A stretch of DNA of 17,584 nt, from the NCBI GenBank assembly GCA_021786555.1, contig JAJYNB010000008.1, positions 1 to 17,584 on the forward strand, written 5' to 3'. The notes beneath the pieces were generated by a model. It worked only from the letters and a program-made list of their open reading frames with translations, ran no database searches and was not told the DNA's origin. Origin of the DNA: Bacillota bacterium (GTDB lineage Bacteria; Bacillota; Desulfitobacteriia; Desulfitobacteriales; JAJXUE01). Made by a program: the position numbers and the translations under genes. Below, in pieces: positions 14,361 to 17,584 of this stretch (the first letter of the stretch is position 1; each line of letters opens with the position of its first letter).

Positions 14361-15667
14361 AACAAGTTGGTTTGTTGTTTTTTCCCGCTTTTGACTGGTC
14401 TTTAGGTAATTCCCACCCTGAAAGGGAGGAACGGCTGCTATACACCCGGGATCAGATTTTCGAAGAAGGTATTATGGATTTGCCTCAGTACCGGGAGTAC
14501 GCGCCAAAACTGGCGCGGGAAAAAGATGTTGCGAGGACCCACGCCCTTTTGCCGGGCCCGGAGCATATTCTTACGCCACCCCACCTGGTGGCTGCCGGCG
14601 GGACCTTGACCCTGGCCAAAGCCTTGATGGACGGCGAAATCGAGCGGGGCTTCGCTATGGTCAGGCCGCCGGGGCACCACGCCATGCACACGGTCTACGG
14701 CAACCGGGGATTTTGCACTATCAATAACGTGGCAGTGCTGGCCAATTTCCTGCGCCATGAGTACGGGCTTAAGCGCATTGCCATTGTAGATACCGATGTA
14801 CACCACGGGGATGGAACCCAGGATATCTTTTATCACGATCCCAATGTGCTCTATATTTCGATTCACCAGGACGGTCGTACCCTGTACCCCGGTTCTGGCT
14901 TCACGGGCGAACGGGGAGGACCCCGGGCCTGGGGGCAAACCCTGAACATTCCCCTGCCGCCTGGCACTGGGGATGATGGGCTGCTGTATGTGTTGGAGGA
15001 GTTGGTACTGCCCGCTTTGGCAGAGTTTAAGCCTGAATTGGTAATTAACTCCGCAGGACAGGACAACCACTTTACCGACCCCTTGGCCAACATGCAGATA
15101 ACGGCAAAGGGCTACGGGGATTTGACACGTTTGTTGAAACCTGACCTGGCGGTATTGGAGGGTGGCTATGCCATCGAAACTGCCCTGCCTTATGTAAACC
15201 TGGCCATCTTACTTGCCATGGCAGGAATGGACTATGCAGGTATCAACGAAGAGTACCCCGCGCCGGTTGACACGGTGCCCTTAAGCATGATTAAGCCTCT
15301 GGTTGAATCTGTAAGAACCATGAAAACCAAGGCTCCACCCCTGCGGGAATGGCATACGGCGGAAAGAGGGGTATTTTACGATACTGAGTATATATGGGAA
15401 AAGAGGAGTGAGAAGATCAAGGGGTGCCTGGATTGTCCTGGACTGCACCTTACCTATACCGGTTCGGGTCGGGCGCCTGGTCCCAGACCGGAACATTTGG
15501 TAATTCGCCTGCCCTTTGACACATGTCCATCCTGCAGGCTGGAAGCAGAAAAAACCCTGGCTGAAGCACAAAAGAGGGGGAGTTTCCGTACAGTATATTG
15601 GCAGGATCAGGCTGGTGACAGGTTTTTCTATTTAGACGGACAGATACGGGAGATGAAGGATGGCTAA
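14357..15667 (+). CDS. Histone deacetylase/acetoin-utilisation family hydrolase with Cys-pair extension
   Basis: 436 aa; ATG overlaps the previous stop (ATGA). Arginase/deacetylase fold, Zn-dependent amide hydrolase. Family members deacetylate polyamines, lysine side chains or similar amides. Catalytic core about 1-300: PPGHHA with H107/H108, VDTDVHHGDG with Zn ligands D147 and H149, third ligand D236 in NSAGQDNH (canonical SAGFDAH/GAD), and the transition-state Tyr in LEGGY (Y271). Unusual: a roughly 130-residue C-terminal extension (about 305-436) with CLDC (357-360) and CPSC (390-393), a CxxC-x29-CxxC zinc-ribbon-like set. Lies between the HyuA-like and mutL genes and overlaps mutL by 8 nt. 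All catalytic residues are present, so it is likely active; the substrate is unknown. Confidence 0.9.
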   Translation: MKQVGLLFFPAFDWSLGNSHPEREERLLYTRDQIFEEGIMDLPQYREYAPKLAREKDVARTHALLPGPEHILTPPHLVAAGGTLTLAKALMDGEIERGFAMVRPPGHHAMHTVYGNRGFCTINNVAVLANFLRHEYGLKRIAIVDTDVHHGDGTQDIFYHDPNVLYISIHQDGRTLYPGSGFTGERGGPRAWGQTLNIPLPPGTGDDGLLYVLEELVLPALAEFKPELVINSAGQDNHFTDPLANMQITAKGYGDLTRLLKPDLAVLEGGYAIETALPYVNLAILLAMAGMDYAGINEEYPAPVDTVPLSMIKPLVESVRTMKTKAPPLREWHTAERGVFYDTEYIWEKRSEKIKGCLDCPGLHLTYTGSGRAPGPRPEHLVIRLPFDTCPSCRLEAEKTLAEAQKRGSFRTVYWQDQAGDRFFYLDGQIREMKDG

Positions 15668-17584
15668 CCGCATTAGAATACTCGACCCTATTACTGCCAA
15701 TCAAATTGCCGCCGGGGAAGTGGTGGAACGCCCTGCCTCTGTGGTGAAAGAACTGGTGGAAAACGCTGTGGACGCCGGAGCCTGCAGGATAGAGGTAGAG
15801 GTTATCGGAGCTGGGGCTGATTTAATTCGGGTAACGGACAACGGCTGCGGCATGAACCGGGAGGATACTGTTTTGGCCCTGCAGCGGCACGCTACCAGCA
15901 AAATCAGCGTTCCGGCAGACTTGGCAGAGATTGGCACCCTGGGTTTTCGCGGTGAGGCTCTGCCTAGTATCGCTTCGGTCAGCCACCTGGAACTCATAAC
16001 CAGGGAGCCTCATGTGCTGACAGGAACACGGGTCAAGGTTACTGGAGGCAAAGTGGAGGGGGTTCTGGACACGGGGTGTCCGCAGGGTACCACTGTTATA
16101 GTGCGGGACCTGTTTTTCAACACTCCCGCGCGGAGGAAGTTTCTCAAGAGCGATGCCACTGAGCTTGGTCAGATCAGTGATCTGTTGGGCCGAATCTCCA
16201 TGGCTTATCCTGGGATTGCTTTCAAGCTAGTCCACCAGACCAGAATACTATTGCATACGCCGGGCAGCGGCAATCTATTGGACCCGCTCATGCAAATCTT
16301 TGGAAAAGAGCTGGCGCGGGAGATGATCCCGATAAAGTCTGAAGGCGACAATGTTAATTTGGAGGGTTACCTGGGCAGGCCCCACCTGGCCCGTTCCAGC
16401 CGCACCTACCAAAGCTTTTTCATCAACGGCAGGTATGTCAGGAGTAAAGCCCTGACACGGGCAATAGCGGAGGGTTACCATACTCTGGTACCAGCAAACC
16501 GCTACCCTGTAGTTGTGTTAAATCTAACCCTTCCGGTCAATACTGTTGATGTGAATGTGCACCCGTCCAAACTGGAGGTCCGTTTTGCGCGGGAAGTGGT
16601 ATTAACAGGGTTCGTTACTACAGCGGTACGGTCCACCCTGGCGGAAACTCTGCTTATTCCTGGTTTGGCCGGTGAGAGGGAAACTCCACCTGGCTGGGAC
16701 TGCGTTCCCCGTTACCCCGGAGAGCAGATCGAGTGGAGTTTGCAGCATCTGCACGCGGGCGACAGAAATGAACTGAGGGAAGAGCCGGTACCAGAGACGG
16801 GTACAGCAGCTCAATACATAGGCAAGGAAATCAGTGCCCCGGATCCCTTTATGGAAGAATTGCCCTTAGATCCCGCCGGAAACGTAGGAGGGGCAGAACC
16901 TGGGCTTGAGGAACAAGAGCCGGGAGGCAAGCCTTCAGGCAGGGAACCTGTGGAGGCTGAACAGCCTGAGGCGGTGGCTGCTCTCGCGGGCGTACGCGCC
17001 GGGGAGAGCACCATAACGGAAAGTACCGGGGCGAACAAAAACGGCAAATTACCGGACCTTATCCCCATGGGCCAGATAGGCTTGACCTACATAGTGGCCA
17101 GGGGCCCGGACGGGTTATACATCCTGGATCAGCATGCTGCCCACGAGCGAATAAATTACGAGCGCCTCTGGGAGAGAGCCGCCCGGAATGCCGGGGAGGC
17201 GCAGCTTCTGCTGGAGCCCCTGACTCTCGAACTTACGAACCAGGAACTGGAGTTATTGGTCGAAAATATTGCCCTGTTTAGGGATTCGGGCTTCCTGCTG
17301 GAGTTTTTCGGAGGCAACACCTTCTTGTTGCGGGGTAGGCCGGCGGACCTGACAGAAAAGGATCCGAGGACTATCATCCGCGATCTGCTGGATGTGTTTA
17401 TGGATGGGCCTAGAACAATCGAAGCGCGCAAATTGCGGGAAGAGTTCATCTATATGCTGGCCTGCAAATCCAGCATCAAAGCAAGCGAAAGCTTGAGCCA
17501 GGTAGAGATGGAACATCTCATCTGGCAATTGGGCAGGACTGAAAACCCGTTTTCCTGTCCCCATGGCCGGCCTACGCTGATTGC
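15660..17584 (+). CDS. mutL: DNA mismatch repair endonuclease MutL (partial, right end cut)
   Basis: Open to the window edge: 641 codons plus two bases, no stop seen. N-terminal GHKL ATPase: ELVENAVDAGA (31-41, catalytic E34), DNGCGM (60-65), RHATSKI and GFRGEALPSIASVS. A Pro/Glu-rich linker spans about 335-460. The C-terminal endonuclease domain has DQHAAHERINYE (490-501, the DQHA(X)2E(X)4E nuclease motif), ACKSS (601-605) and CPHGRP (633-638, metal-binding). It is thus an endonuclease-active MutL, as in bacteria lacking MutH. ATG 15660 lies inside the end of the upstream gene (8-nt overlap). Only the last stretch of the dimerisation domain is missing. Confidence 0.96.
   Translation, partial: MANRIRILDPITANQIAAGEVVERPASVVKELVENAVDAGACRIEVEVIGAGADLIRVTDNGCGMNREDTVLALQRHATSKISVPADLAEIGTLGFRGEALPSIASVSHLELITREPHVLTGTRVKVTGGKVEGVLDTGCPQGTTVIVRDLFFNTPARRKFLKSDATELGQISDLLGRISMAYPGIAFKLVHQTRILLHTPGSGNLLDPLMQIFGKELAREMIPIKSEGDNVNLEGYLGRPHLARSSRTYQSFFINGRYVRSKALTRAIAEGYHTLVPANRYPVVVLNLTLPVNTVDVNVHPSKLEVRFAREVVLTGFVTTAVRSTLAETLLIPGLAGERETPPGWDCVPRYPGEQIEWSLQHLHAGDRNELREEPVPETGTAAQYIGKEISAPDPFMEELPLDPAGNVGGAEPGLEEQEPGGKPSGREPVEAEQPEAVAALAGVRAGESTITESTGANKNGKLPDLIPMGQIGLTYIVARGPDGLYILDQHAAHERINYERLWERAARNAGEAQLLLEPLTLELTNQELELLVENIALFRDSGFLLEFFGGNTFLLRGRPADLTEKDPRTIIRDLLDVFMDGPRTIEARKLREEFIYMLACKSSIKASESLSQVEMEHLIWQLGRTENPFSCPHGRPTLI

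Overview
The window looks like chromosomal DNA of a moderately GC-rich anaerobic Firmicute, probably of the Peptococcaceae/Desulfotomaculum-Pelotomaculum type. The reasons are strong AAGGAGG-type ribosome sites, frequent GTG/TTG starts, sigma-A promoters with TGn extended -10 boxes, rho-independent terminators, and the Firmicute order miaB - ylbF - mutS - mutL. The placement is inferred from gene content; no rRNA is present to confirm it.

Left part (1-5.4 kb, mostly minus strand): a divergent queuosine-salvage (Qng1/DUF2419) protein with its own promoter and terminator. Next comes a minus-strand operon of a phenylacetate-CoA-ligase-like enzyme followed by an MFS transporter. It is divergent from a plus-strand amino-acid dehydrogenase that carries the substrate-pocket residues of phenylalanine dehydrogenase. 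Together they suggest an aromatic amino acid or arylacetate catabolic locus.

Middle part (5.4-8.1 kb): three hairpins in a row resembling the right end of an IS200/IS605-type element without a transposase; a membrane-anchored metallophosphoesterase; a bidirectional terminator; and a minus-strand pair of a YbjQ/UPF0145 protein and a one-helix membrane protein. Between ybjQ and miaB is about 700 bases that looks empty. On the minus strand it holds a complete 33-residue, 7-cysteine microprotein gene with promoter, ribosome site and terminator.

Right part (8.1-17.6 kb, plus strand): miaB and a ylbF-family gene with a Cys-rich tail, ended by a terminator. A heptad-repeat inverted structure follows, then a mutS promoter and the tightly packed run mutS - HyuA-like ATPase - histone-deacetylase-family hydrolase with a two-CxxC C-terminal extension - mutL, which runs off the right end. 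The last three junctions are 18 nt apart or overlap, so mismatch repair is apparently co-transcribed with two metabolic-type enzymes.

The most interesting items are the Cys-rich microprotein, the hairpin cluster after the dehydrogenase, the phenylalanine-type dehydrogenase locus, and the hydantoinase/deacetylase pair embedded between mutS and mutL.
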